Below, piece by piece: positions 1-7,825 of a stretch of 25,445 nucleotides of DNA (position 1 is the stretch's first letter; every line of letters starts with the position of its first letter). Source of the DNA: a virus. The notes beneath the pieces were generated by a model that was not told the DNA's origin, searched no databases, and saw nothing but the letters and a program-made list of their open reading frames with translations. The position numbers and the translations under genes were made by a program. The stretch spans positions 1-25,445 of the IMG/VR virus record IMGVR_UViG_3300028392_000272. One strand, given 5' to 3'.

Positions 1-2
1 CA

Positions 3-314
3 CATCCCTGCATAGAATACATTTACGACAACGCACCACATTACGCCAAGGCCAAGGGAGAATTGGCGCAGTTGGAGGCGTTTAAATCAAGCCTAAAGGC
101 TATTCTGATGAAGAAATCAGGAGAATCTGCTGTAACTGCCCAAGAGCGCGAGGCATATGCTCATCCTGATTATCAGAACCTATGTAATGCAATTGGGGCA
201 GCAACTGAGAAAGCTGAGTTGTTAAAGTGGCGGCTAACAAGCGCACAACTACGATTCGATGCCTGGCGTACAGAGCAGGCCAGTAACCGTCAAATTGAGA
301 AATTAACTAAATGA
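3..314 (+). CDS. Conserved phage protein, 5'-truncated by window edge
   Basis: The reading frame is open from the left edge of the window, so the true start lies upstream. A TTG at 63 is only an internal candidate. About 103 residues are visible. The protein is charged and mainly helical (KAKGELAQLEAFKSSLKAIL, then QEREAYAHPDY, ending in EQASNRQIEKLTK). From memory it resembles a family of small conserved phage proteins encoded beside single-strand annealing or Ref-type recombination genes. No catalytic motif is visible. Its stop overlaps the next start (ATGA, 311-314), so it is probably co-translated with the Ref-like nuclease and belongs to the phage recombination/replication module. Function is unassigned. 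Confidence 0.75.
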   Translation, partial: HPCIEYIYDNAPHYAKAKGELAQLEAFKSSLKAILMKKSGESAVTAQEREAYAHPDYQNLCNAIGAATEKAELLKWRLTSAQLRFDAWRTEQASNRQIEKLTK

Positions 315-574
315 CCAAAGCGCAACGTAAGCATTACGAAAAACTTGCCATTCTTGGATGCTCGCTGTGCCGACATTTAGGGTACGGAGAAACTCCGTGC
401 GAGATTCATCACTTACGCCACGCAGGACGCAGGGACTCAGCACCAGTTATAGGACTATGCCCAGAACACCACCGAGGCAACACGGGTGTACATGGCATGG
501 GTCGCAAAGCCTTTGCAGTAAAATATAGCGTGACAGAGGAGGATTTATTAACCCAGACTGAGGCGCTAATTTGA
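311..574 (+). CDS. Ref-like HNH nuclease (RecA-dependent nuclease family)
   Basis: An 87-residue protein with a zinc-binding HNH arrangement: Cys17-x2-Cys20, then Cys30-Glu-Ile-His33-His34, then Cys50-Pro-Glu-His53-His54. The RDSAPVIGLCPEHHRG stretch and the following GVHGMGRKAF are typical of the Ref family (recombination enhancement function, first described in phage P1), whose members nick or cut single-stranded DNA in RecA filaments. It matches the C-terminal nuclease domain only, a common short form in phages. It overlaps the genes on both sides by 4 nt, and the next gene is another nuclease, which supports a DNA recombination or repair role. Family assignment is by motif recognition. 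Confidence 0.82.
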   Translation: MTKAQRKHYEKLAILGCSLCRHLGYGETPCEIHHLRHAGRRDSAPVIGLCPEHHRGNTGVHGMGRKAFAVKYSVTEEDLLTQTEALI

Positions 575-831
575 GAGCTAAACGGGTTGACGTTAATCAA
601 AAAGAAATTGTTGATGCGCTGCGACAATTAGGGTTTTCTGTTACAGATTTGTCAGCCGTAGGCAAAGGTTGCCCAGATTTACTAGCGGGAAAAAGCGGTA
701 TTACTTACCTATTTGAAATTAAACGGGACAATAAAGCAAAATTCACACCGCAGCAAATTGAGTGGCAAAACGGTTGGAAAGGTGGTATTTTTGTTAGAAT
801 TGAGTCTATTGACGATGTTTTAGCATTGTGA
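571..831 (+). CDS. VRR-NUC-like PD-(D/E)XK nuclease
   Basis: This 86-residue protein starts at a TTG that overlaps the previous stop (TTGA, 571-574). It carries the nuclease signature Cys-Pro-Asp36-Leu-Leu followed by Phe-Glu49-Ile-Lys51, that is D-Xn-ExK, with an upstream Glu12 in the first helix. FTPQQIEWQNGW after the core is typical of the small phage VRR-NUC/Holliday-junction-resolvase-like group, in which the ExK strand is followed by a helix containing Q and W. Size fits a minimal VRR-NUC domain. It probably cuts branched or structured DNA during replication, recombination or packaging preparation. The exact substrate cannot be read from sequence. It forms a two-nuclease unit with the Ref-like gene upstream. 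Confidence 0.8.
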   Translation: MRAKRVDVNQKEIVDALRQLGFSVTDLSAVGKGCPDLLAGKSGITYLFEIKRDNKAKFTPQQIEWQNGWKGGIFVRIESIDDVLAL

Positions 832-838
832 GGCCATG

Positions 839-1195
839 ATGGATTATCCTGCCGTTTTCGTGTCTACATTGTTTCATAGCGGAACAAATGCTCACTTTAT
901 GCATTTACAAACGGACAGTTACGCCAAGCATAAAGCGTTGCAAAAATACTACGAAGGCATCATTGATTTGACCGACAGCTGGGCCGAGGCGTATCAAGGT
1001 TGTTACGAGCAGATCAAAAGCTATCCTAAAGATTTTCACCTAGCTACAGACCCAGTAAAATACATTACGGCAATTAAATCATTTGTTAAAGATATTCGTG
1101 ATGAATTGCCTAAAGATTCAGAATTGCAAAACCTTGTCGATGAGATTGCTGACTTAATTGATTCAACACTTTATAAATTAAAGGCGTTCAAATGA
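839..1195 (+). CDS. Small helical phage protein, DUF5856-like
   Basis: Two adjacent ATGs exist at 836 and 839. The GAGG at 830-833 lies only 2 nt from the first but 5 nt from the second, so 839 is preferred (118 residues). The protein is predicted all-helical, with a His-rich first helix (LFHSGTNAHFMHLQTDSYAKHKAL) followed by a helix with Glu and Tyr (YYEGIIDLTDSWAEAYQGCYEQI). This layout recalls the ferritin/Dps-like DUF5856 family of tailed phages; that name is from memory. Metal binding is possible but unproven. It ends with an ATGA overlap onto the next small gene. Confidence 0.7.
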   Translation: MDYPAVFVSTLFHSGTNAHFMHLQTDSYAKHKALQKYYEGIIDLTDSWAEAYQGCYEQIKSYPKDFHLATDPVKYITAIKSFVKDIRDELPKDSELQNLVDEIADLIDSTLYKLKAFK

Positions 1196-1347
1196 ATAAG
1201 CCTGGACTCTACGCAAACATTCTTGCCAAACAGGAACGAATTAAAGCAGGCAGCGGCGAACACATGAGAAAGCCAGGCTCACCAGGCGCACCTACGGCTA
1301 AAGACTTTAAAGAATCAGCGAAGACAGCCAAGGACACTAAGAAATGA
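1192..1347 (+). CDS. Small basic conserved phage protein (51 aa)
   Basis: A 51-residue ORF that overlaps the previous gene by 4 nt (ATGA at 1192-1195) and the next by 4 nt (ATGA at 1344-1347). Coupling on both sides argues that it is real. The protein begins MNKPGLYANILAKQERIKAG, is rich in Lys, Ala and Gly, and contains MRKPGSPGAPTAKDF. I recall near-identical small proteins in many podoviruses, usually beside the DUF6321-like gene that also follows here. No known domain or membrane segment is visible. Its basic, low-complexity nature would fit nucleic-acid binding, but that is only inference. Confidence 0.75.
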   Translation: MNKPGLYANILAKQERIKAGSGEHMRKPGSPGAPTAKDFKESAKTAKDTKK

Positions 1348-1628
1348 CAGCGGCTTGGCAACGTAAGGAGGGCAAGAACCCTGCTGGCGGTCTAAATGCC
1401 AAGGGTCGAGCGAGTGCCAAAGCAGAGGGCATGAACCTCAAGCCACCCGTTAAGGCAGGCGATAACCCACGCCGAGCCAGTTTTCTTGCACGAATGGGCA
1501 ATATGCCAGGGCCAATGGAAAAAGACGGGAAACCGACCAGACTAGCCCTAGCCTTAAAAGCATGGGGCGCATCAAGCAAAGAAGATGCAAGGGCAAAAGC
1601 CAAGAATATCAGCGAACGGAATAAGTAA
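1344..1628 (+). CDS. DUF6321-like conserved phage protein
   Basis: A 94-residue basic protein with WQRKEGKNPAGGLNAKGRAS near the N-terminus, then PPVKAGDNPRRASFLARMGNMPGPM, then KPTRLALALKAWGASSKEDA. This is characteristic of a small conserved phage family that I recall as DUF6321. It is common in podoviruses and cyanophages beside the small Lys/Gly-rich gene found immediately upstream. Function is not known. The Arg/Lys-rich composition would suit DNA or RNA binding. It overlaps the upstream gene by 4 nt. About 43 nt without a gene separate it from the small terminase. The long minus-strand frames opposite are antisense shadows. Confidence 0.75.
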   Translation: MTAAWQRKEGKNPAGGLNAKGRASAKAEGMNLKPPVKAGDNPRRASFLARMGNMPGPMEKDGKPTRLALALKAWGASSKEDARAKAKNISERNK

Positions 1629-1671
1629 GCTAAACTTAAAATATCTTAAATCTACGACAATTGAGAAAGAT

Positions 1672-1968
1672 ATGGCAGTTAAAAAACAATTAACAAATAT
1701 TAAAGGTGCAGGCAGACCCAAGGGAGTGCCTAACAAATCCACCACAAAGGCTCGTGAGGCGATTGCAGCGTTTGTTGATGGTAATGCACACTTATTACAA
1801 ACGTGGCTTGAGCAGATCGCTGTAGATGATCGATATGGGCCAAAGACAGCATTTGAATGTTTCATGGCTGTCGCTGAGTACCACGTTCCTAAACTTGCAC
1901 GAACCGAACATACTGGCGCTAATGATGGCCCGATTGAAATGGTGGTCAAGTGGCAAGACGGGAAGTAA
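1672..1968 (+). CDS. Terminase small subunit (DNA packaging), putative
   Basis: The preferred start is the ATG at 1672, preceded by GAGAAAG at 1663-1669. An upstream in-frame start at 1585 would lie inside the previous gene and lacks a ribosome binding site. The 98-residue product begins MAVKKQLTNIKGAGRPKGVP, with a basic GRPKG segment typical of DNA-binding N-termini of phage small terminases, then KAREAIAAFVDGNAHLLQTW and TAFECFMAVAEYHVPKLART. The 'GRPKGxxNK...REAIAxF' pattern and the position directly before the large terminase support the call. It would recognise phage DNA and load the large subunit. It overlaps the large subunit gene by 19 nt. Small terminases diverge strongly, so context weighs heavily. 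Confidence 0.75.
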   Translation: MAVKKQLTNIKGAGRPKGVPNKSTTKAREAIAAFVDGNAHLLQTWLEQIAVDDRYGPKTAFECFMAVAEYHVPKLARTEHTGANDGPIEMVVKWQDGK

Positions 1969-3287
1969 CTCTGCCCTACTCTCCAAGGGGCGCTTTCAAA
2001 CCATTCCATAACCGCACCGAGCGTTGGGCTTGCTTGGTTGCCCACCGTCGAGCAGGCAAGACTGTCGCAGCAATCAACGACATTATCCGTGCCGCACTCA
2101 TGTGCAAGACTGAAAGCCCACTATTTGCCTACATTGCACCTTTTCGCAGCCAAGCTAAGTCTGTGGCTTGGGACTACATCAAACGCTTTGCAGCACCAGT
2201 TCTTGCATCAAGCAACGAGGCCGAGCTGACGGTTGAGCTTATAACTGGTGGCAAAATACGTTTGTTCGGTGCTGATAATGCAGATGCAATGCGCGGTTTA
2301 GGTTTTGATGGCGTGTTTATGGACGAATACGGGGACTTTAGACCTAGCGTGTGGGGTAACGTCATTCGTCCTACTTTGTCAGACAAGCAGGGTTGGGCTG
2401 TGTTTGCCGGTACGCCAAAGGGTAAAAACCAGTTTTGGCAGATATTTGAAACAGCTAAGAAAACGCCTGACGAGTGGTTTCACCTTGTTTTAAAGGCTAG
2501 TGAGTCTGGTCTATTGCCTGACACAGAGCTACGAGCAGCTGCCGCACAGATCAGCGATGACCAGTTTCTACAAGAGTATGAGTGTTCGTTTGAGGCGGCT
2601 ATTCTTGGCGCGTTCTATGGCGAGGACTTACGCAAAGTGACCGAGGCCGGACAAGTTAGGCGTGTTGACTACGATCCGCACATACCTTGCCACACGGCTT
2701 GGGACTTGGGTTATCGAGATGACACGGCAATTTGGTGGTATCAAGTCGTGCGTAACGAAATCCACATCATTGATTATTTTGCAATAAGTGGTGCAAATAT
2801 CGAGGAAATAGCTAAAATAGTGCTACAAAAGCCGTATATTTACGGTAAACATTACCTACCGCATGACGCGAGGGCTAAAACCTTGGCAGCTGCGGGTAAG
2901 TCAGTCATTGAGCAATTGGCAGAGTATTTAGGTATCAACAACATGGCTATCGTGCCTGACTTGTCGGTGCAAGATGGGATTCAAGCGGTCAGGCAGATGT
3001 TGTCGCAATGTTGGTTTGATGCTGAACGCACACACGATGGGTTAGAAGCACTAAGGCAATATCAACGGGAATATGACGAGGACAAGAAGGCATTTAGGCA
3101 AACGCCCAGGCATGATTGGACTTCTCACCCAGCTGACGCATTTAGGATGTTGGCGATTGCTTGGAGGCTAGAGCCAAAGGTTAAGCAAGCAGATACAGAA
3201 AAGCCTCTTATGGTCGGGCCAGAAAACACAGTAACTTTAAATGATATGTGGGCAACCCACACAACACAACGGAGTAGAAGATTATGA
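1950..3287 (+). CDS. Terminase large subunit (packaging ATPase/nuclease)
   Basis: A 445-residue protein with a GTG start at 1950 inside the end of the small terminase gene. The ATPase domain shows a Walker A (AHRRAGKT, residues 31-38), a Walker B with adjacent catalytic acid (GVFMDEYGD, Asp125-Glu126) and the coupling motif FAGTPKG. The C-terminal RNase H-like nuclease domain shows AWDLGYRDDTAIWW with Asp252, then PHDAR (Asp306) and HPADAFRM (Asp396) as the likely metal-binding acids. It packages phage DNA into the procapsid through the portal and cuts concatemers. It is at the short end for the family but both domains are complete. The next gene overlaps by 4 nt. Confidence 0.96.
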   Translation: MARREVTLPYSPRGAFKPFHNRTERWACLVAHRRAGKTVAAINDIIRAALMCKTESPLFAYIAPFRSQAKSVAWDYIKRFAAPVLASSNEAELTVELITGGKIRLFGADNADAMRGLGFDGVFMDEYGDFRPSVWGNVIRPTLSDKQGWAVFAGTPKGKNQFWQIFETAKKTPDEWFHLVLKASESGLLPDTELRAAAAQISDDQFLQEYECSFEAAILGAFYGEDLRKVTEAGQVRRVDYDPHIPCHTAWDLGYRDDTAIWWYQVVRNEIHIIDYFAISGANIEEIAKIVLQKPYIYGKHYLPHDARAKTLAAAGKSVIEQLAEYLGINNMAIVPDLSVQDGIQAVRQMLSQCWFDAERTHDGLEALRQYQREYDEDKKAFRQTPRHDWTSHPADAFRMLAIAWRLEPKVKQADTEKPLMVGPENTVTLNDMWATHTTQRSRRL

Positions 3288-3607
3288 GTGGCGTAGCAAA
3301 TCCTTATCGTTACCAATACGAACACATTGCAGCAAGTTCATCGGCGCAGGTTTTAGGCGGTACAGGCGCAATTGGTGATTACATTCACAGATTGGTTTGT
3401 ACGGTCAATACAGCATTGACTTCAACGGTTCAAATCGTTGACGGTACAGGCGCAGGCATTTTGACGCATACTGTGTTGCCAGCTGCGGTCGGCGGCGGCA
3501 TTGGTGTGTATAACATCGAGCTAAACGCAGTATCTGCAAACGGCGCTTGGAAGATTACAACTGGCGCAGGCGTTGAAGTCATGGCGGTAGGTATTTTTAC
3601 GCAATGA
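3284..3607 (+). CDS. Small beta-rich putative virion protein
   Basis: A 107-residue protein that overlaps the terminase stop by 4 nt and the glycosyltransferase start by 4 nt. It is Gly/Ala/Thr-rich with alternating beta-strand patterning (DYIHRLVCTVNTALTSTVQI, VGGGIGVYNIELNAVSANGA, GVEVMAVGIFTQ). No signal peptide or helix is evident. It resembles small beta-sandwich proteins that I recall near terminase or capsid genes in other phages, for example as decoration or fibre-like subunits. The call of virion protein is inferred from composition and context. It sits directly before two carbohydrate/methyl-transfer enzymes, so it is a candidate substrate for them. Confidence 0.7.
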   Translation: MSGVANPYRYQYEHIAASSSAQVLGGTGAIGDYIHRLVCTVNTALTSTVQIVDGTGAGILTHTVLPAAVGGGIGVYNIELNAVSANGAWKITTGAGVEVMAVGIFTQ

Positions 3608-4194
3608 TCGTAGCAAGCGTATTGCGGTCTGGTGGTGATTTCAAGCCTGAACACGTTTATGCGCTTGAAAAGATGTGTGCCAAATATTTGCCAAGCCATG
3701 CGTTTGTTTGTTTATCTGATCTAAAACTGGATTGCCACACGTTGCCTTTGCTGCACAATTGGGACGGTTGGTGGTCAAAGATGGAGTTGTTTAGGTTACC
3801 AAGTGCGCTGTATTTTGACTTAGATACCGTGTTGACTGGTGACTGTACGGCAATGATTGAGGCGGCAAAGCAGCATGATTTTGTGATTATGCGTGATGTT
3901 TATCGGGGTCAATACAACCCGAAAGCAATGCAATCAAGCATGATGTATTGGTCAAAATCTGTTGATTTGTACGACAAGTTTGCTGCATTACAGATGTATA
4001 CGGCGGGTGGTGACCAGACTTACATTGAACACTTTATGCGGGACAAAGTGACATACTGGCAGGATATTGCGGATGGGATAGTGAGCTTTAAGGCTGATGT
4101 GCTGCCAAACGGGTTAGACGATGCCAAGGTAGTAATATTCCACGGCAAACCTAGACCGTGGGAACAAACAAGGATACCGTATGAAATTGGTTGA
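3604..4194 (+). CDS. GT8-like glycosyltransferase (GT-A fold, DxD)
   Basis: A 196-residue protein. The sugar-nucleotide/metal site is YFDLDTVL with Asp72-Leu-Asp74 (DxD). Upstream, WDGWWSKMELFRL fits the substrate-side helix of this group. Downstream, QTYIEHFMRD fits the 'D-Q' region, and HGKPRPW (180-186) matches the C-terminal HGxxKPW-type motif of glycosyltransferase family 8. It would transfer a sugar from a nucleotide donor to an unknown acceptor in the infected cytoplasm. It is shorter than cellular GT8 enzymes. It overlaps the preceding structural-looking gene by 4 nt and the FkbM gene by 14 nt, so these are made with late virion proteins rather than early. Confidence 0.85.
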   Translation: MIVASVLRSGGDFKPEHVYALEKMCAKYLPSHAFVCLSDLKLDCHTLPLLHNWDGWWSKMELFRLPSALYFDLDTVLTGDCTAMIEAAKQHDFVIMRDVYRGQYNPKAMQSSMMYWSKSVDLYDKFAALQMYTAGGDQTYIEHFMRDKVTYWQDIADGIVSFKADVLPNGLDDAKVVIFHGKPRPWEQTRIPYEIG

Positions 4195-4792
4195 AGGCTG
4201 GTACGTACCTGACTTTGATGAAGTTTGCATCACGGCATTGTTAAACGAATTGCCTGATTTAACGTTAAGTTACATTTACGTTAACAACTTCAGAACTGTC
4301 ATTCAAGCAGGTGGCAACATTGGATTATTTCCTGCAAATATGGCTAACTATTTTGAAAGAGTGATTACCGTCGAGCCTGATGCGTTAAATTATTCAGCCT
4401 TGGTATTAAATACAAAAGGCATTTTAAACATTGAACATACGCAAGCTGCGTTTGGTGACAAAACAGGTATTGCGGCTGTTGACAGAATCCAGCCTGACAA
4501 TATAGGAGCGCATCAAATCAAAGCAGGCAATGAGGTGCGAGTCCTTACGATTGACTCGTTTGATGTAAATGATTGTGATTTTATCCAGTTAGATATTGAA
4601 AGTTACGAACATTTGGCGTTGCTTGGCGCAGAACAAACCATTAAAAAAACATATCCGGTTATCACGCTAGAGCTTAAAGGTTGTGGCGAAAGATACGGTT
4701 ATAGCAATGAAAATACGATTAATTTGCTTGCGAATTGGGGCTATCAGATCGTCGGGCGGGTCAACCGTGACGTAATTTTTGCGAGAATTTAA
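4181..4792 (+). CDS. FkbM-family SAM-dependent methyltransferase
   Basis: A 203-residue Rossmann-fold methyltransferase. The SAM-binding loop is VIQAGGNIGLFP (residues 40-51), the acidic ribose-binding strand is ITVEPDALNY (Glu65-Pro66), and the FkbM signature DFIQLDIESYEHLALLGAEQTI begins near residue 133. The C-terminal strand NWGYQIVGRVNRDVIFAR closes the fold. FkbM enzymes methylate hydroxyls on sugars or small molecules. It overlaps the glycosyltransferase by 14 nt, so the pair probably builds and caps a methylated sugar. No membrane segment or signal peptide is visible. It lies between terminase and portal, an unusual place for a sugar-modifying enzyme. Confidence 0.88.
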   Translation: MKLVEGWYVPDFDEVCITALLNELPDLTLSYIYVNNFRTVIQAGGNIGLFPANMANYFERVITVEPDALNYSALVLNTKGILNIEHTQAAFGDKTGIAAVDRIQPDNIGAHQIKAGNEVRVLTIDSFDVNDCDFIQLDIESYEHLALLGAEQTIKKTYPVITLELKGCGERYGYSNENTINLLANWGYQIVGRVNRDVIFARI

Positions 4793-4793
4793 G

Positions 4794-7142
4794 ATGGAAG
4801 CATTGACTGGTGTGCAAAAATGGCTGAATACAATCAGCCAATACGACAATGAATTTAAAAAGTGGGAAGGTCGCACCACTAAGATTGTTAAGCGTTACCG
4901 TGATGACAACCGCAATCAGAATACAAACGAAACCGCTAAATTTAATATTCTGTGGTCTAACGTACAAACGCTGATCCCTGCCGTATACGCTCGATTACCA
5001 AAAGCAGACGTTGCTAGACGCTTTGGCGATAACGATCCAGTTGCCCGTGTTGCCGCACAACTCATTGAACGTGCCTTGGACTTTGAGATTGAGCATTACA
5101 CCGATTTCAGATCGACAATGAAACACGCAGTTGAGGACAGGTTCTTAGGTGGTCGAGGCGTGGCATGGGTGCGCTACGAGCCACACGTTCGGGCGCAAGA
5201 CATTCCTGAAGATGGGCTGCAAATCACAGAAGATGTAGACGAAGTTGACAGCGAAGGCCAACAAATTAAAACAGCAATGCCTGGCATTGATGGCGCTTTG
5301 GGTGAAGAAGTCGAGCCACAAGAAGAAATTGAGTACGAGTGTGCGCCAACTGATTATGTGCATTGGAAAGATTTTGGTCATTCAGTTGCACGAACATGGG
5401 AAGAAGTCACAAGCGTCTGGCGTTGGGTGTACATGACAAAAGAAAGCCTTGCCGAACGATTTGGCGAAGAAATGGCTAAAAAAATACCATTAGATGCAGG
5501 GCCTGAAACGAATAAACAGTATTCAACCCAGTCCAAAGATTTCACAAGGGCAAAGATTTGCGAGATTTGGGACAAAGAAAGTGGCAAGGTGTACTGGATT
5601 AGCAAGAGTTGCCCAGACATATTGGATGAACGTGAAGATCCGCTAGAGCTAGAGAATTTCTTTCCATGCGCTAAACCGTTGTACGCCACAATGACGAGCG
5701 ACACGCTTGTGCCTGTGCCTGACTTTGTGCTTTATCAAGATCAAGCCACAGAGCTAGACATTTTGACTGATCGTATCGACGGGTTAGTTAAGGCATTGCG
5801 TGTGCGTGGGGTCTATGACGCATCACAACCCACTTTACAGCGTCTTTTGACTGAAGGCGATAACAACACACTTATCCCTGTTGATAAATGGATGGCGTTC
5901 TCTGAAAAAGGCGGCTTAAAAGGGTCTATTGACTTGTTGCCGTTGGATACCCTGTCAAATGCTCTATTGCAATGCTATCGGGCAAGAGATGAAATCAAAA
6001 ACCAAATTTATGAAATCACAGGTATTAGTGACATTGTTCGGGGACAGACAGCAGCTAGTGAAACCGCTACGGCACAACAGATTAAGGGTCAGTATGCAGG
6101 ACTGCGCTTGCGCTCGATGCAAGAAGATGTTGCCTTGTTTGCAAGTGAGTTATTCCAGTTAAAAGCCCAAGTCATTTGCACTAAATTTCAGCCCACAACT
6201 ATCTTAATGTACGCTGCCGCACAAGGTATGCAACCGGCAGATCAGGCGCTTATCCCACAGGCGTTGCAGTTAATCCAAGACAAGCCATTACGTTCGTTCC
6301 GCATCCAAGTTGACTCAGATAGTCTGGTGCAGATTGACGAAAATCAAAACAAACGTGAGCGAGTTGAGTTCTTGCAAGCGATGGGTGGGTTCTTGACGCA
6401 AGCCTTGCCAATGGGTCAACAAGCGCCAGAGTTAGTGCCTATGTTGATTGAATTGGTTAAGTTTGGCGTTGGCGCATACAAAAAAGCCACACCGATTGAG
6501 GGTACGATTGACCAGGCTATGCAAGAGTTGCAGAAAAAGCAGCAAATGATGGCGCAACAACCACCACCGCCAAACCCTGAAATCATGAAGATGCAGGCAG
6601 AGCAGCAGTTTGAGCAAATGAAGATGCAAGCTCAAGCCCAAAACGAGCAAATGAAGATGCAGGCCACAGCGCAGGCTGAACAACTACGGGCGCAAGCCGA
6701 TATTCAGGTAGCTCAAGCCAAGGCGCAGGCAGACGTTCAAATGCACCAAATGAAACTGCAAGCCGAAACACAACTTGAGGCGCAAAAACAACAGTATATG
6801 CAGGCAATGGAACAAGCCAAGTTGCAAGCCGCTGAACAATTGGAAAAGTGGAAAACTGAGCTAGAGTCTGCAACCAAGATTATGGTGGCTAGGATTGGGG
6901 CGAACCCAGGCTTAGACTTGCCATTGCTTGAGGCTCAAGAGGCTGCAAGCACCAAGATTGCCGCAGAACTGGGTGACAATGTGACGCAAGCAATGAACCG
7001 TATGGTTCAGATGCACGAAAACATGAACAATATGCACAACATGGCAATGGATAAGATTAATGGCGTAATGACGGTTATTGCAGCACCTAAGAAGATTGTC
7101 CGTGGCGCAGATGGGAGAGCCGCGGGGGTCGAGCTTGCATGA
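4794..7142 (+). CDS. Portal protein
   Basis: The preferred start is the ATG at 4794, right after the FkbM stop; a TTG at 4779 would overlap that gene. The 782-residue product begins MEALTGVQKWLNTISQYDNE, with WSNVQTLIPAVYARLPKADV and LTDRIDGLVKALRVRGVYDA, typical of large P22-type podovirus portals. The ring body spans roughly residues 1-590. Then a Pro run (QQPPPPNPE) leads into a Gln/Met/Ala-rich helix of eight perfect 11-residue units (6585-6848), as expected for the long helical barrel reaching into the capsid. It forms the dodecameric DNA gate between head and tail and docks the terminase. It ends with an ATGA overlap onto the next gene. Confidence 0.93.
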   Translation: MEALTGVQKWLNTISQYDNEFKKWEGRTTKIVKRYRDDNRNQNTNETAKFNILWSNVQTLIPAVYARLPKADVARRFGDNDPVARVAAQLIERALDFEIEHYTDFRSTMKHAVEDRFLGGRGVAWVRYEPHVRAQDIPEDGLQITEDVDEVDSEGQQIKTAMPGIDGALGEEVEPQEEIEYECAPTDYVHWKDFGHSVARTWEEVTSVWRWVYMTKESLAERFGEEMAKKIPLDAGPETNKQYSTQSKDFTRAKICEIWDKESGKVYWISKSCPDILDEREDPLELENFFPCAKPLYATMTSDTLVPVPDFVLYQDQATELDILTDRIDGLVKALRVRGVYDASQPTLQRLLTEGDNNTLIPVDKWMAFSEKGGLKGSIDLLPLDTLSNALLQCYRARDEIKNQIYEITGISDIVRGQTAASETATAQQIKGQYAGLRLRSMQEDVALFASELFQLKAQVICTKFQPTTILMYAAAQGMQPADQALIPQALQLIQDKPLRSFRIQVDSDSLVQIDENQNKRERVEFLQAMGGFLTQALPMGQQAPELVPMLIELVKFGVGAYKKATPIEGTIDQAMQELQKKQQMMAQQPPPPNPEIMKMQAEQQFEQMKMQAQAQNEQMKMQATAQAEQLRAQADIQVAQAKAQADVQMHQMKLQAETQLEAQKQQYMQAMEQAKLQAAEQLEKWKTELESATKIMVARIGANPGLDLPLLEAQEAASTKIAAELGDNVTQAMNRMVQMHENMNNMHNMAMDKINGVMTVIAAPKKIVRGADGRAAGVELA
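6585..6848 (+). repeat. Eight 33-bp units encoding an 11-residue (hendecad) repeat in the portal barrel
   Basis: Each unit encodes 11 residues. The units are MKMQAEQQFEQ, MKMQAQAQNEQ, MKMQATAQAEQ, LRAQADIQVAQ, AKAQADVQMHQ, MKLQAETQLEA, QKQQYMQAMEQ and AKLQAAEQLEK. The next residues (WKTELESATKI) begin to degenerate. Register is kept without a single insertion for 264 nt. Hendecads favour nearly straight or slightly right-handed helical bundles. Confidence 0.85.
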
Positions 7143-7498
7143 ACGGTTACTGGGATACCGGAACGTGGGACGATGCGACATGGGATTATGTGCCTGTCAT
7201 CGTCGAGATGGATATGCACGATGGCGGTAAACGCAAAAAAGAGGAAGATGCCTACCTTAAAGCAGAGGCAGACAAAGCAAAAGCAAGACGAGATGAGGTT
7301 TTAGCGTTATTTGAGCAAATAGTTGAGGGTAAACCAAGAATTGCGGAGGAAATTGCAGAACCGTTTGTGATTGAAGCAACAGCGCAAGCGCCAGCTGTGA
7401 TTGATTACGATGCAATGTTGGCTGATTTGAATCGAGTAAACAGGATTTACAACGAACACATAGAAATGGATGATGAGGACGTTTTAGCTTTGATATGA
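7139..7498 (+). CDS. Small phage protein with Trp-rich N-terminus
   Basis: A 119-residue protein overlapping the portal by 4 nt and the next gene by 4 nt. The N-terminus carries a spaced Trp/Asp pattern (YWDTGTWDDATWDY) similar to the W-D-x-x-W-D patterns near the ends of tail proteins, including the hub protein in this window. The middle is a charged helix (RKKEEDAYLKAEADKAKARR, then EVLALFEQIVEG) likely to form a coiled coil, and the C-terminus is acidic. No enzyme motif is visible. Position between portal and scaffold suggests a head-assembly role. I do not recognise a named family. Confidence 0.75.
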   Translation: MNGYWDTGTWDDATWDYVPVIVEMDMHDGGKRKKEEDAYLKAEADKAKARRDEVLALFEQIVEGKPRIAEEIAEPFVIEATAQAPAVIDYDAMLADLNRVNRIYNEHIEMDDEDVLALI

Positions 7499-7815
7499 AA
7501 AAAACTTACATATACGTTAATGGCGAACTGGTCGAGAAAGGTTCAAAAGAGCATTACGAGAGCCTTGGCCCAATGGTTATGCCTGACATTGCACCTTACA
7601 AATCTATGATCGACGGTTCGATGATTACGAGCCGTTCGGTGCATCGTGACCATTTGCGACAGCATGGCTGCATTGAAGTAGGTAACGAAAAGATGGAAAC
7701 CAAGTTGCCACCACCAAAAGATACACGGCGGGAAGTTATGCGGCAACAATTGGGAAATATGACACACAAGCAAGCAAATCAGATTCTTTCACAACTACGC
7801 CGTAAATTTACCTAA
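7495..7815 (+). CDS. Conserved phage protein between portal and scaffold
   Basis: A 106-residue protein beginning MKKTYIYVNGELVEKGSKEH, followed by MPDIAPYKSMIDGSMITSRS and VHRDHLRQHGCIEVGNEKME. The 'MPDI-PYKS-IDG-I-SR--HR-HLR-HGC-EVGNE' pattern is strongly conserved, in my recollection, in a small phage family that regularly sits between portal and scaffold genes. The C-terminus (TRREVMRQQLGNMTHKQANQ) is a basic helix. One Cys only, so no zinc site is evident. The N-terminal YVNGELVEKG may be a small beta hairpin. Function is not known; head morphogenesis is inferred from position. Confidence 0.8.
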   Translation: MKKTYIYVNGELVEKGSKEHYESLGPMVMPDIAPYKSMIDGSMITSRSVHRDHLRQHGCIEVGNEKMETKLPPPKDTRREVMRQQLGNMTHKQANQILSQLRRKFT

Positions 7816-7825
7816 AGGGGTATGA

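Noticed and set aside
1572-2045. 157-codon minus-strand frame across the small terminase region
   Set aside because: Antisense to two well-supported genes; protein has no motif and no ribosome binding site of note.
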